In this document: piece after piece, positions 30,687 to 63,860 of the stretch
How positions within the stretch are numbered: the stretch's first letter is position 1
Layout of the letters: each line of letters begins with the position of its first letter
Assembly (NCBI GenBank): GCA_949318235.1
Contig: OX439128.1
Location: forward strand, 46,487,530 to 46,551,529
From: Ecdyonurus torrentis
Lineage: Eukaryota > Arthropoda > Insecta > Ephemeroptera > Heptageniidae
DNA: 64,000 nucleotides
Direction: 5' to 3'
Program-made: the position numbers and the translations under genes
The notes under the pieces: model-generated
Told to the model about the DNA's origin: nothing
Database searches by the model: none
The model's input: the letters and a program-made list of their open reading frames with translations, nothing else

Positions 30687-33424
30687 CTCTGCTTCTTTTT
30701 TGCCCCTTATTCATCCATTATAACATATAATACTTTTCTTTATTTTTTCAGAGCATATTATTATTATTTCCTCTTTTTTATTATTGCATTACCAATGCTC
30801 TTTGATAATATATTATGTATTACAGTATTGGTATTATTATTATCTTGAATTATAGTCATCAATGCAAGTACTTTTTAAGTTCTAACCATGTTTGGGTCAG
30901 GTGTAAGAGTAGGCCAGACATTTGTCAGGCCTAAACCTAGCCGCTAGCCCTTTCAATGGTATTTTTTATTATTATTGTTGTTGAATAAAGACGAATAATT
31001 ATTTATTTATATTTTATTTTAAAGACGTGCCAAAGTTTTTTTTTTTATTATTATTAATATTATTATTTTTTACATTATAAGTATACACTGTAATAGAAAC
31101 AGAATCAAATGTGTTTCCTTGCATAAATGTAAATATAATAAATTCTAAGGAAAAAATCAACCATGCAATGATTGATAATTATCAATACGTAGATGTGAAT
31201 AATATACTGTAGTTACTTTATAGGTTTATGTTTCAAATTAGTATTTTGCATTACTCTATGTTAACAGATAAATCAGGTAGGGGATGGAATGATCCACCAA
31301 GTATTCCCATAGCATCTCAACCTGCTGTACCTACAGTGAAGCGATCTGGAATTAATCTCAACAAACGAGTTGCATTTCCTCTATCTGGTCCTCCATCAGG
31401 ATCATCGCCATCAGACTCTAGGAACCCTCAGAACGCAATTGTCCCACCTAAGGTAAATTATACAGTAATATGTTAATAATTACATACATACATACATATC
31501 ATGACGCTATAAATCCCTTTCGGGGTAAGCCAACAACACAGATGTTTTATCCTGACCCAGTTTGCAAAACATAATAATGTAACCTAATTACATTTCGATC
31601 TTCTTGTGTCAAGGTGAAGCTACTACACTTTACAAATTTCCGAAGAATGAACGATCTACACTTTACAAATTTGCGGTTACCTGGAGCTTCACCTACCTGT
31701 TTTATTTAGCAGAAGCTTCAGGTAGCCACGACTTTGTAAAGTGTAGATTGTTAATTCATTGGAAATTTGTTAATTGTATAGAAGCTTCATCTTGACGCAA
31801 AAAGATCTATTTATGCCAGTGGGGAAGTGTTAATATACCAGTTGCTGGACAATAAAATCATTATCAGTCATTCAAAATGTAAACAAAGTATACATGTATA
31901 GTTACAAGCTAATTCAATATTGTATTTTTTTTTTCCAAGGGTGTGAATGAAGGTCCTCCTCGTGGACCAAGCAACAGCAAACCTCCTTGTGTACCAACTC
32001 AAGAACCAGAATGTAGCTCCACTTTGCCAAGCATAGAGAAAATGTCATTGATTCTTGACCAAGTTCTTTTAGAAGCAAAGGAAATAGAGGCAAGTTACAC
32101 TTTCCTGAAAATATCGCTACCTATACTTATGAATATTTCAGTATTAATATTAAAATAACCATGCATTAATAACTTTTTATTTTAATCATTTCTGTTTCTT
32201 TTCATAAATTTATAATGTGTAAACTAATTTATTGCCTTTTTCTTGCAGCATAAAGATGATATTTTACTAAGGCTTGATGAAATGATAAATCAGTGGAAAG
32301 AGGGTGTACTAGACATTACTTTATGCGAAAAACTTATTAAACTATTGCAAGGTAAATATCATTTAAATGTATTTCTAATAATGTGCGCCTAGTATTATGA
32401 ATAAAGATAAAAAATAATCCAATGCTGATGCTATGATAAATTTGAAAGAAAGGTTGAGGAGAAAATCAGCAAGGGTCTAACCATTGTGAAGAGAGCCATA
32501 GTTTGGTGAAAATCTTGCTATTGGATTGGATAGCTTTCTGCATTAAACTCTAAAAGAAATCAGAGAAACTAAAGCCTTCTTTGGTACTTACAGAGTAGGA
32601 GAGTAACTATCATTATGATAGTTTTTCTCTGAGTCTGTAAGGACTGATGAAGGCATAGGGTAAGACCCTTGCTGGTTTTCACCTATCCTTTCCTTTCAAA
32701 TGTATTATATCTAACCGCAATGGCTTGTTTTCCTTAATATCTCTATGGTAATCACTTTAAGGAAAACAAAAAATCTCACTTCAGTTTGGGTCAATCTTAA
32801 AGAAAAGGATAGAAATGTCAGCAAGGGTCTTTACCACAGTAGAAGTTTCATGGAGAGGTTGAGGTCTCACATGGCACAGAATTTTGGTTATAATGTTTAT
32901 ATTACTGAGAGCTTTTGTCATATTTCAATGACATTATCAATAAAAGAAGAATTTATTTGAGCACTGATGTTCCTTGTTCCAAGTCTGTGATGAGCTAAAG
33001 TAAATATCATCTTTTATTGATAATGTTATTACAATATGATGAAAGCTCTCATAAAACATATATAAACATAAGTTATATAAACATTAAACATTATATCTAA
33101 AACTCTATGCCACAAGAGACCTCTCCATAGAACTTACTGTGGTAAGGCCCTTGCTGGTATTACTATCGTTTTCTTTAAGATTGATCCATATGCTAATACT
33201 TTTTTTTCTTGCACACAGCTACCATGGATAAAGACTTGGATCTAGCCTCTAGTTTACAACTTGAGATTATGACCAGATGGCCAAGTGAAAGTAGCAAGTG
33301 GTCAGCAGCTTTGAGATGTGTAATCAATCATATTCGTCTTGTCAACACTTCAACGAACCAAAATCCTGATGTCTCGTTAAATGACGAAAAGCCTGAATGT
33401 GATCAAAGTTACAAGGTACTGTAA
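27329..33424 (+). CDS. SRA1: SRA1 homologue, steroid receptor RNA activator protein (5 exons, 215 aa)
   Basis: Coding exons: 27329-27332, 31268-31452, 31940-32089, 32249-32351, 33219-33424, joining to 648 nt with consistent phase and one TAA. The N-terminus MDKSGRGWNDPP carries the family's invariant GWNDPP. A Pro/Ser-rich linker follows (about residues 15-95), then the helical SRA1 domain (about 96-200) with LDQVLLEAKEIEHKDDILLR and RWPSESSKWSAALRCVINHI. Human SRA1 is 236 aa, similar. In mammals the transcript also acts as a noncoding RNA co-activator, and the protein binds the transcription machinery; whether that holds in invertebrates is unknown. Intron 3 uses a GC donor. Introns 1, 2 and 4 contain transposons. 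Confidence 0.92.
27363..27552. mobile_element. hAT MITE
   Basis: Inverted ends CAGAGGCGGATCCAG and CTGGATCCGCCCCTG are the classic hAT termini. Flanks GCATGCAT and GCATTACA are an imperfect 8-bp duplication. It sits 31 bp inside SRA1 intron 1. A C run adjoins the right end. Confidence 0.82.
27615..27946. repeat. perfect 332-bp palindrome without spacer
   Basis: Bases 27615-27780 are the exact reverse complement of 27781-27946; I compared all 166 pairs block by block and saw no mismatch. The centre is AGCGAGCGCTCGCT. Beyond the arms the similarity decays. SRA1 intron 1. Could be a very young foldback MITE or an assembly artefact. Confidence 0.93.
28250..28584. mobile_element. TTAA-flanked MITE, family 3, copy 1
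   Basis: Ends AGGAATAGACCGGAG and GTGGTCTATGGCT, with TTAA at 28246-28249 and 28585-28588. Inside is a conserved CGTAGCAGTGATCAGAAAAT and a TGACGTCA-like TCTGACGTCATAAAC. Copy 2 is at 60307-60643 in the kinase gene. Confidence 0.83.
28634..28960. mobile_element. diverged family 2 MITE copy
   Basis: Colinear with 6626-6955 but much diverged: ATTGAAATTAACAT, GGTGACCCCCCAAAATTTTT and GTGCAAAATTTCAGAT are shared. Left TTAAGGG is present; the right end is lost. Confidence 0.6.
29632..29695. mobile_element. tiny hairpin MITE remnant
   Basis: AAGGTGCTTTCACAATGGAC and GTCCATTGTGAAAGCACCTT are perfect inverted repeats (pairing continues to GTAAGA/TCTTAC) around 12 bp. SRA1 intron 1. Confidence 0.75.
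30068..30510. mobile_element. hairpin MITE in SRA1 intron 1
   Basis: Ends AAAGGAGTAGTCAA and TTGACTACCCCTTT. Arms pair through CGAAAACGCGATCT/GAGATCGCGTTTTCG and GTGACCCTGAACCTACGTCA/TGACGTAGGTTCAGGGTCAC. Confidence 0.78.
30649..30680. repeat. (CT)n microsatellite
   Basis: CT run of about 30 bp in SRA1 intron 1. Confidence 0.9.
31268..31452 (+). CDS. SRA1: SRA1 exon 2
   Basis: 185 nt between TTAACAG and GTAAAT. Encodes DKSGRGWNDPPSIPIASQPA and the Pro/Ser-rich linker ending VPPK. GWNDPP is the strongest family signature. Confidence 0.92.
31484..31570 (-). mobile_element. 3' end of a LINE, reversed
   Basis: Complement of the 3' tail of the 44731-45540 LINE: the minus strand reads CTGGGTCAGGATAAAACATC, then ACCCCGAAAGGGATTTATAG and a (TATG)n tail. 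Only about 85 bp are present, a heavily 5'-truncated insertion in SRA1 intron 2. Confidence 0.85.
31597..31807. mobile_element. hairpin MITE in SRA1 intron 2
   Basis: GATCTTCTTGTGTCAAGGTG pairs with the right end CATCTTGACGCAAAAAGATC; inner arms carry CTACACTTTACAAATTT and its complement. The intron is only 487 bp and holds this hairpin plus a LINE end. Confidence 0.75.
31940..32089 (+). CDS. SRA1: SRA1 exon 3
   Basis: 150 nt after CCAAG. Encodes GVNEGPPRGPSNSKPPCVPT and then SIEKMSLILDQVLLEAKEIE, the first helix of the SRA1 domain. It ends GAG before a GCAAGT donor; the nearest GT alternative gives phase 1 and an immediate stop in exon 4. Confidence 0.9.
32249..32351 (+). CDS. SRA1: SRA1 exon 4
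   Basis: 103 nt between TTGCAG and GTAAAT. Encodes HKDDILLRLDEMINQWKEGV and LDITLCEKLIKLLQ, part of the helical bundle. Confidence 0.9.
32435..32740. mobile_element. family B hairpin element in SRA1 intron 4
   Basis: Left GATAAATTTGAAAGAAAGG and right CCTATCCTTTCCTTTCAAAT; also GTGAAAATCTTGCTA, GGACTGATGAAGGCATA and TCTAACCGCAATGGCTTG. Confidence 0.68.
32745..33205. mobile_element. family A hairpin element in SRA1 intron 4
   Basis: Left AAAGAAAAGGATAGAAATGT and CCACAGTAGAAGTTTCATGG; the mirrored right arm carries CCTCTCCATAGAACTTACTG. It abuts the family B copy and ends about 14 bp before the acceptor of SRA1 exon 5. More diverged than the 7.2-kb and 42-kb copies. Confidence 0.7.
33219..33424 (+). 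CDS. SRA1: SRA1 exon 5 (terminal coding exon)
   Basis: After CACACAG it encodes ATMDKDLDLASSLQLEIMTR, WPSESSKWSAALRCVINHIR and an acidic tail to TAA (33422-33424). WPSESSKW...AALRCVINHI matches the last helices of the family. Confidence 0.92.
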
Positions 33425-33571
33425 ATTAAACTACATGTGACAGGAATCAATCTTTTATTGAATCACAATATTCATACTTTGTGTGTGCATCAAAATTAAA
33501 TAACCAAGAATTATGTCTACTCAATTTGTGTTAGGAGTAGTTTGTGGTCCATGGTATGCAAGTATAATGCC

Positions 33572-33577
33572 AATAAA
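33572..33577 (+). promoter_or_regulatory. candidate poly(A) signal of SRA1
   Basis: First AATAAA after the SRA1 stop, 148 nt downstream. Plausible spacing for a short 3' UTR. Confidence 0.45.
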
Positions 33578-34291
33578 GTTTAGTTCAAACTGCGACATAA
33601 AATTACAGTTTCTATGTTGACTGTGACAGTTGACAATGATGCAAATGCCACAGTTTATAGTACACACTTTTGAGATGACGATTCATACAGTAAGAGGCTA
33701 TATAATTAAATATTAGTTTTATTACAAAACTTTTTTTTTTTTTCTTATAGGCTATTATCTACTATTATAAATATATTTCCCATATTCCTCTTCCAATAAT
33801 TATTATTGGTTGTTTAAATATATGATGCAAATACTTAAGAAAAAAAACATTACCTTTCATTTCAAGTAGCATTTATTTGTTGGTGAGCTTACTTTGTTGT
33901 CTTCTATTTGTTTTTTGTTTTCATATTTTTATTGTAATGCATTTTATTTAGTATTTATTCTATGGATCCATATTTTTATATATCAAAAAGTCAAAGAAAC
34001 ATTTAAAATAATTACCTATAGGCCTACTCTATTGTTATGATATGTATTAGTCTATCAATGTGCTGGTTCTCTATGTTAGGGTTTCTCAACCAGTGTTTCT
34101 CAATATGATTCCAAGTGCTCCTCAGTCTCCATGATAAATAAAAATTTAATCGAAAAATAAGAAATGTGCAAGGGAGAGGGGGACAGGGACAGGGAGAGAG
34201 GGGGGGGGGGGGGAGAAAGAGGATTAATAATAATAATAGCTAAATAATAATAGTGTAATATCCAATTAATATTATTAAAAAAAAAAAGACT
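33578..34291. other. AT-rich intergenic stretch
   Basis: No gene recognised. Contains a GA/G-rich run (about 34168-34220, with 14 consecutive G) and short A/T tracts. Confidence 0.4.
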
Positions 34292-34521
34292 TGATAGTAA
34301 AACACATAGATAGATTAGAAAAAATTGAGGCATGGAAGATAGTAGTGAGCTTATACTGACAGGTAAAGAAATGTAAATGGTAAAGAAAAATTTCTAATCC
34401 AGGTTTTGACCTGGGTTAGAAATTTTTCTCTACCACGGCGTCCCTGTCAGTGTAAGCTCATTAGCTCATTACTATCTCCCATTCTCCAATTTGTCCTAAA
34501 GTATCTATGTGTTTTACTATG
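34292..34521. mobile_element. hairpin MITE in the intergenic region
   Basis: GATAGTAAAACACATAGATA on the left pairs with TATCTATGTGTTTTACTAT on the right; inner arms pair through GAGCTTATACTGACAGG/CCTGTCAGTGTAAGCTC and TTCTAATCCAGG/CCTGGGTTAGAA. A partial copy lies near 36340-36450. Confidence 0.72.
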
Positions 34522-35129
34522 AAATCTTTTTACTATCAACTATTGCATGATTTTTTCTTTATTAATAGGCCTATTTATTATTAAAAAACAAGTCATAATT
34601 ATTTTTATAATCCAACTAATTTTTCCCACGTTTCTTTATAATTTGAGTTTAAATCATAATGTTAGAGACAAAACTGCACTTTAATTTTGGTATTTAATTA
34701 ATATACAACAGCTTTCACTAATTCAGCCATCATTGAGTCCATTATTATTGTTTTAAACTTTAGATTGATAAGTAAGGAAAGACCCCGATTATGGTATGTT
34801 TACCCTATTTGTTTGATAAAAAGATGGCACAGATGATGGGAATTAGAAAATGGAGCTAATAATTGACAGAGATGCCTTGCATGAGAGAGAAAATATTTTA
34901 ACCCAGTCCAAAATGAAATGCAAGAAGCGTTTATAAATTACAAGCTCATTATATTATTATTATTACTTGTACCCAAATGTTTATAGAGGGCAAGCTTAGG
35001 GCGTGATTTTTGCTTGCAATTAGTTCAGTGCTGCAAAAACACACTATGAATACCTTACTCTCAAGCCATGGACAGCTGTTTTGGTCTTACTAGGTCTCAT
35101 TGGTTTGGCGTGGAGAGAGAAGCTCCCCA

Positions 35130-35480
35130 TCATAGGTGAATGTAAGCTGTGACAGCCGGAGAGCAAGTGCTGAAGTAGTGTACATTCTTCTCTCTCAGGC
35201 ATTTTTCAAGACCATGGCATTCTATGTCTATATCTTTCCTCACCTGCCTTCCACTCTGCCATGAAATATCATATGGCAAAGCATCACTTTTGGCTAATCC
35301 TGCTATGCTGCTAACTACTTTGCTACCAGTAACCAATCCTTTCAGCCTAGCTCTCCATGTGCACTTCCTTTTTTAAGATACGCTCTTCCCTGGGATACAA
35401 AGTCTCTCACACTTTGCAAATTTTTAAACTCTCTGTTAAACTTGATTCCATTTGCATTGTCATTTTTTCCACCAAATAAA
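35130..35480 (-). pseudogene. decayed LINE reverse transcriptase fragment
   Basis: The minus strand encodes TGSKVVSSIAGLAKSDALPY, closely matching GRKVVGSMAGLAKSDALSN of the 44731-45540 LINE. Upstream is a decayed FGGKNDNANG-like stretch matching its FGGENDDGNE. Stops and frameshifts break it up. Same family, older copy. Confidence 0.75.
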
Positions 35481-35670
35481 TTTAAAAAAAAAAGTGAGGA
35501 TGATGGATCTTGCATGTGGTGGACTCCTTGAAGCCTTTGCCTCTTTGACCCCCCCCCCCCTCCCTCTCAGTGTATAGCAGTATCCAGTGTTTGCAGTGTA
35601 TAGTTATGCCAAGTGCTTTGTGACTCCAAAAGGTTGAGAAACCCTGCTATATTGACTAATAAAGAACCAA

Positions 35671-35812
35671 CTGTTTTGAGGCTGACTTTAAGTAATTTTG
35701 CTCACATCCACTTTTGTTTCAACGTACTGCGCATGCGTAGTACGTAGATGTATGTATGTTAATGTCCATAAAAATATGTGAACAAAATCACTTATTGTCG
35801 GTTTCAAAACAG
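35671..35812. mobile_element. small hairpin MITE, copy 2 of 2
   Basis: Ends CTGTTTTGAGGCTGAC and GTCGGTTTCAAAACAG; the centre has ACGTACTGCGCATGCGTAGT. Same family as 3333-3460. Confidence 0.62.
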
Positions 35813-35819
35813 ATGCTCC

Positions 35820-38800
35820 TTTTTTAGTCAATGGAATAAATATACAATTTTCTTTATACTCTATTTTTATTATGTGTATCCAAGTATTGCTTCTTTTTCT
35901 GAACCATGCCTAAAGTTTGTTGAAGTAACCCCAATCTTAATAAAAAAATAAAACATAATAATAATAAAATGTTATTTATAATTATAAGATAGAAATAGGA
36001 AGCACTGAAGGTGTGTTTGTTCAGATCTCTATAAAAGAAAATGTAAATTTGCTATGGTTTTAATTTACTTGGTGTTAATAATGGAATATGTGATACAAGT
36101 ATAAAATAATAATAATGAATAAAAATAAAAACAAGTATAAAATAATAATAATGAATAAAAATAAAAGGTTAACTTTTTACAACCAATTTTATAGGCATAT
36201 TTGAAAACCTTCAATTCCAGTATTTTGTTTTAATTCAGCTGCTGCGTAACTGATAAGTCATACGTTTTAAAATATTTCTTGAGTTAAGCATTTAAAATCA
36301 TTAAAATTGCCTATATTGACCATTTAAAAATACTATAATAGATAGTAAAAACTCAGATAGATTTGAAAAATTGGAGAATGGGAGATAAACAGCATTATAA
36401 GCATAATACACCTTTTCATGAGTAAGAAAATAACTGCTAACCCAGTCCAAAATTTTAGTGTTCTTGCCACCAAAAATATTTAATTAAGTCAATTAATGCA
36501 AATTCAATTTTTTTTCTATCAAACCTCTAGGCGAGGTACAACTTATGATAGTTATTTACATATTTACATTGCATTTATACTGAATTTACACTCCCGAGAC
36601 TTCCGAAACCCTATCATAAGATTCGTGGGTTCTTCCATGGCGGGTCGGCCATGGCCTGGCAAATTCAATTATTATTAATTGATTTTTTAAATTTGTATCA
36701 TCTTATAAAATCCACTGTGTATTTCAATTTTTAATTGATTTTAGTAATCCAATTGGCTATTATTATTATTAGCTTGATACACACTGTTAAAATTATACTG
36801 AATTAGTATTCTACCTTTGCCACTATTTTTGTTGTAAATAATAATAAAAAAGTATACAGGATAATAGGTAAATAAATAAAGACACACTGGTTTGACAATT
36901 ATTCAGAGCAACATTTCATTGGATGAGAAAATACAAGATGATTTATTGGTAATTATTACCACAAATATTTACATCTTAAAATTCTTTTGAGCTCTACTGC
37001 ATGAATTATAATATATAAAAGAGCCACACAGCATTGCTAGTAGCAAATATAAGAATAACAAGCAAATATCAAAGCATGCTAAAGACTAATATCAGTGTTG
37101 GAATATAAGGACATACATGGTGTTACAATTGAGGTTCTTGATGAAGTAAAGGGTTTATTTAAAAAATAATAATAATAAATAACAAACAAAAAAAATTGCA
37201 CTGTTATTATTCCTTATCATTTTCTAATACAATAATTAATAATAATATTTTATTTATGTATTTAAATAGTTTTATTACTGGCTATAATATAATGATTCTC
37301 CAATATTATAATAACCACAAAACATTACTTCTATAATCTATGTAATACTTGATATAAATTACTAACATTTGTTTGTAAAAGAAACACAAGGAAAAATAAT
37401 TGTAAAAGTAAAAATAATGTTTTGTTAAGCAATACCTCCAATGATTATTTATAATTATTTTATTATTTACAAGAAATAATGTTAGATTTGATGTAACATC
37501 CCTTCATACAAATTAACTATAATTACAAACAAACAAAACAAAAATTATTATTATTATACCTAGATATATTATTTATATCATTTTAATATTACAGTACTGG
37601 GAAAAAACCATAAACAAATTTATCCTTAACAAATTAAGGATATAAATAATAAGATTTGCCTTTTTTTATTCATTTTTTAATACATAATATATTTTAGTGA
37701 AAGCTAACAAGTCTCTTTGCATTATTAAGATAATACTTCAATGCTTTGTATATTATACATACAGATATTTATAATGGATAATATAAATTATTAACTGGAA
37801 TGAACAATATTTTTATTAACAACATTTAAAACACAACCAGATGATATGTGATTGTCACAAGACAAAAAACTGCACACTCACACCTGAGAGAAAAACAAAG
37901 AATCAGCGAATACAAAAAGCAAAGAAGATTTAACTATGCAGTATGAAGAAAAGAAAAAAAAACTTTTTAAGTTTTCTATATAATTGATTGTTAATATTAT
38001 TATATTTTCTATTATTTATTTAAATATTTATAGTAATTGGTGTGTATTCATTGTGGGACGAGTTTACTTATCACTGCAGTAAAGTAGTGGTATTCAAGCA
38101 CAAGCTTTTTCTTTTTTTTTTCTTTTTTTTTTTTTTTCTTTTTTTTTTTCACAGTACATTATTTTAGGAAATGGGAATAATGTATCTCAAATGTATAAGA
38201 ACAATGCTTAAAATAACAAGTATCAAATCATACCTTTTTAGTTGTGATAGAGAGGGAGGTGGATAAGCTAAGTAAATTTTATAGAAAAATTCACATGCAC
38301 TAAGAAAAAATGATACTGTTAACTGCATCTTCAAGTTAAGAAAAATCAAACTTTTTTATTATTATTATTATCATAATATTTATTTTTTCAACCTGTTATT
38401 TTTGCTTCTAATATTCTTACTATTATATAGTGTAGAGAATTTCAATAATTAAATTTTAAAATATTTTTCTAAGACTAAATAAAACTATTAGAAAGAGCAC
38501 CACAATGAATTAGTAAAAAAGTTTATTTTAGTTATTATATTGATGCAAAGAGACCAACTTCTGGCACATTTTGTTCCCTGGAAGAAAAAAATATATATAT
38601 AGCCTATAGATATATATAGAAGAAACAAATGCTGCAGTTTGCAAATATACATATATTCCAATTTACTTGCACTCTTAATAATTAATAATACACATTCATT
38701 CAAAATGGTCATGAAAAATAGATTGAGCATTACAGAGGGAAGGGAGCGGGAAGCAGGGCTTTGCTTGAAGTAACAACACTCAAGAGCATATACCGTGATG

Positions 38801-41326
38801 CTTTGAAATAGTTTTAACAATCTTGCAAAATGATGCAATTTTTTTTTTTTTTTTAATTATTATTCAAAAAAATTCTCTCATCTGGAGAAAGTTATATAAT
38901 ATATTATACTTCTTATTATTATTTTTTTTTATCTTACATTAATAGAATAGTATATCACTAAATTATTATGTGTATTGCATATTGCATCATTTTCTTTACA
39001 TCTGTCCTGAGTATGTGTAAAAGTAATAGTTTATAGTTTTTTTTTTAATATTATTATTTTCTTAGTATTTGTTATTATAATTATTTTATTTTTGTTTTGG
39101 CAGCACACATGGGTACTTTGTATGTTATTTATTAAATTTTCTTTATTTTAAAATTCATTAATACATGATTTTATATTTTTCATCTATATAAAGTAACTTT
39201 TAAGATAAAAAAAAAATTATCACTTCCTTTTTTTTTTTTTTTTTTTTTTTTTTCTTCTTTCTTTTTTTTTATGCTACAGAGTAATATTTATAACCCTGTA
39301 GTAAGCGTAAAATATGCTATTATTTTATAATAATTATTAGATATATTTATATGATATATATTTGACACAAAATAATGTACTAAATGCATTATATAGATTG
39401 ACAATTTGCTCCAAGTGTGTTGCCAGATTTAGAAAAGGGTGTGGGTCGAGTGTTTCCACCCTTTGTTCCCAGCTGATGAGAGATTCACAAGGCGAGAAAA
39501 TGTGCTCATTAAGATTATAGAGCAACAATAACATTCATGCTGCTGGCTAGCCTTTTTTTTTCCATAAGATTTGCCTTTGATTTACTATTTACTTTGTTTA
39601 AGATGAATAATAGGGTTATTAAATTTAATTTCAAAGAATAGTATTACCATATTAAATGGCTTTTTTTGAATTAATTTAAATTTAATAATACATTGGTAGC
39701 CAGCTGCTAATATTTATACAAGATGTTCCCAGTAGGCATTATGCCTCAAAATAGATACAAGATTTTTTTTTTCTTTAGAACTGTACAATATTCATTCTTA
39801 TATTCAGAAATTTTTATAAGTATATAATATTCATATAATATATATATTTATTTATTTTATATTTCAGATAAAGCTCATTATACAAATTATTATTTTTATT
39901 TATATATCTCTCAAGGGAAAAGTGCAAGGCCTTTCATGTTTTTTTTATATATTTTTTCATGTTTAGAACAGTAGATAGTTATAATTTTTATATATATATA
40001 TATATATTTATACAATATAATCTAGAGTTAGACTAGTTTTTATTTATTTTTAAAACAATGAAAAATAGATATTAACATGTGAAATAGAGATGAATAGTAT
40101 AGTTTTTTTTTTTTTTTTAGTTTTTTTTATTATTATTATTATTTACTTTTTGGTGTCATGACATTGAAACATTTTAGGAGGGTGGACTAATTTATTATAA
40201 TTATAATTGACTACTCATTTTCATTGTTGTCTCATGTTAGCACCCTTCGTTAAGTGTGGTCCTAGACATATATATATTTGTTTATTTTTTAAGTGTAGAA
40301 GAAAAATATGTTGACAGCATTTCTTTATATTTCTCATTATGTATTTCAAGTGACAAAAAAAATTATAGATTTATAAATAACACACATAACAAGTTTTCAT
40401 TCAGGATTGTAAATATTATATCATACTTTCAAATTAATTAAATTTAATAGGTGTTATTTCTTAATATATTATTTTAGCTTGTTTCTATTTTATTATTTTG
40501 AGTATTAAAGATGTAAGAATAGGTTGAAACACTTGTTTTTTTAAAACTATTTTATGACCTTATTTATATTTGATGTTGATTGCAGACTTGCGCACTTTTT
40601 GTTTTCTTTCTATTATTTATATTTATGGTGAGCACATAACCCTACCACACTAACGCTGAGTGCCAACCAATCACCTTCATACCTTTTTTATAATTATTTT
40701 CTTTTATATATTATATATTTTTATTGCCAAGGAAACATGAACCTTGCTTCAGAGTTCCTCTTTATTTTTTTGTGTCACAGTCTAGCTTCCACAGCTACCT
40801 TTATAATATTTTCATATTTCAACTTCGGCACGCAGCTATAACTTTGTTTCAACCGTAAATATTCAACTTAGGAACCACTTTAAAGGTTTTTTAATACAAT
40901 TTTTTTTCCTTCATTAAACAATTAATATTCTCTTTTTTTATGTATATAAAAACTAGCATGTATGCCAGAAAAAAAAAATCTGTACATTACACATTTTTAG
41001 TATTAATATATTTTTCTTTGTAATTACTTAATTAATTTTTATCTGTTTTGTTTTTATTTTTTGACTAAATATAAACATTTTTTATTATTTCTTTCTTTTC
41101 TGTTCATGCTATCTTAAAATTGATTTTTGTCACAGAAACTACATGAGCATTAGCAACAGTAGCTGAAGAGGCTTGTTTGTCTGTTGATTTTTCTAAGATT
41201 GGTTTTGACAAACAAGCAGCAGTTTATGTATTCACTCTATTTTTTTGGACGACGTTGTATTTGGGGGGAGAGGGGAGGGAGCTACCATGCTGGCGGAAGC
41301 AACAACATGGCTGCAGCTGCTGGACA
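35820..41326. other. AT-rich intergenic DNA between convergent genes
   Basis: No exon, RNA gene or intact transposon recognised. Strongly AT-rich, with many TTATTATTA-type runs and poly-T tracts (38106-38151, 39231-39269, 40104-40120). A hairpin remnant lies near 36340-36450. The part just below 41327 should be the 3' UTR of the kinase; several AATAAA hexamers occur on the minus strand, so its end cannot be called. Confidence 0.45.
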
Positions 41327-63326
<22,000 letters not shown>

Positions 63327-63360
63327 AATTACATTGCGATCCTCATTGAACAACTAAATA

Positions 63361-63600
63361 ATTTTTTCGTTATTATTATTTTTATTACATATATTAAAAA
63401 AAGATATGATTATTTCTTTTTCTTCATACACTGATTTTTATATATTTTTTTTATAGATACATATAATATATATTACTTAATAATTATATAATATATTTAA
63501 CATGACTGTATAAAAAGGGTACTTAAGTTCGTATTAAGGTCTGTTGTTGTTGTTGTTTTTCACTATTTACATTATATAAACTTTTGTTGCTGATTTTGGA
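63361..63600. other. AT-rich stretch upstream of the rdgA N-terminal exon
   Basis: No feature beyond a short (TTG)n run near 63541-63558. Either intron or 5' flank. Confidence 0.35.
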
Positions 63601-63860
63601 ATGGTTCACCTAGGGAAGGCGTTGTATCTTGGAGGTGGAGCAGAGAGAGCACCACGGCGTGGCACGGGCGCGCGAGTTGGACGCAGGCGACTACCCTGCC
63701 GCATGATTTTGCGCTGCACGCTCAACCCCTATCACCATGTGCGTACACCACCGCTCTCAGGAGTGTCAGGGGCGGCGGTTGACCGTGTCACACCGACCTC
63801 ACCAAGCTGCTGGAGCCGCTGGATTTTTGCACACGTGCTACCCGATGCCATCGCGATTCA
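63601..63860 (-). other. GC-rich CpG-containing block, possible rdgA 5' exon or promoter
   Basis: The most GC-rich stretch near the right edge. On the minus strand an ATG at 63849-63851 opens 39 codons (KIQRLQQLGEVGVTRSTAAP inside) to TGA TAG; the same frame then continues 38 more codons (MRQGSRLRPTRAPVPRRGAL) to a stop at a CCTAG/GTGAAC donor-like site. No donor gives a clean, strong join to the exon at 63353, so coding use is uncertain; 5' UTR or promoter is as likely. Confidence 0.3.
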
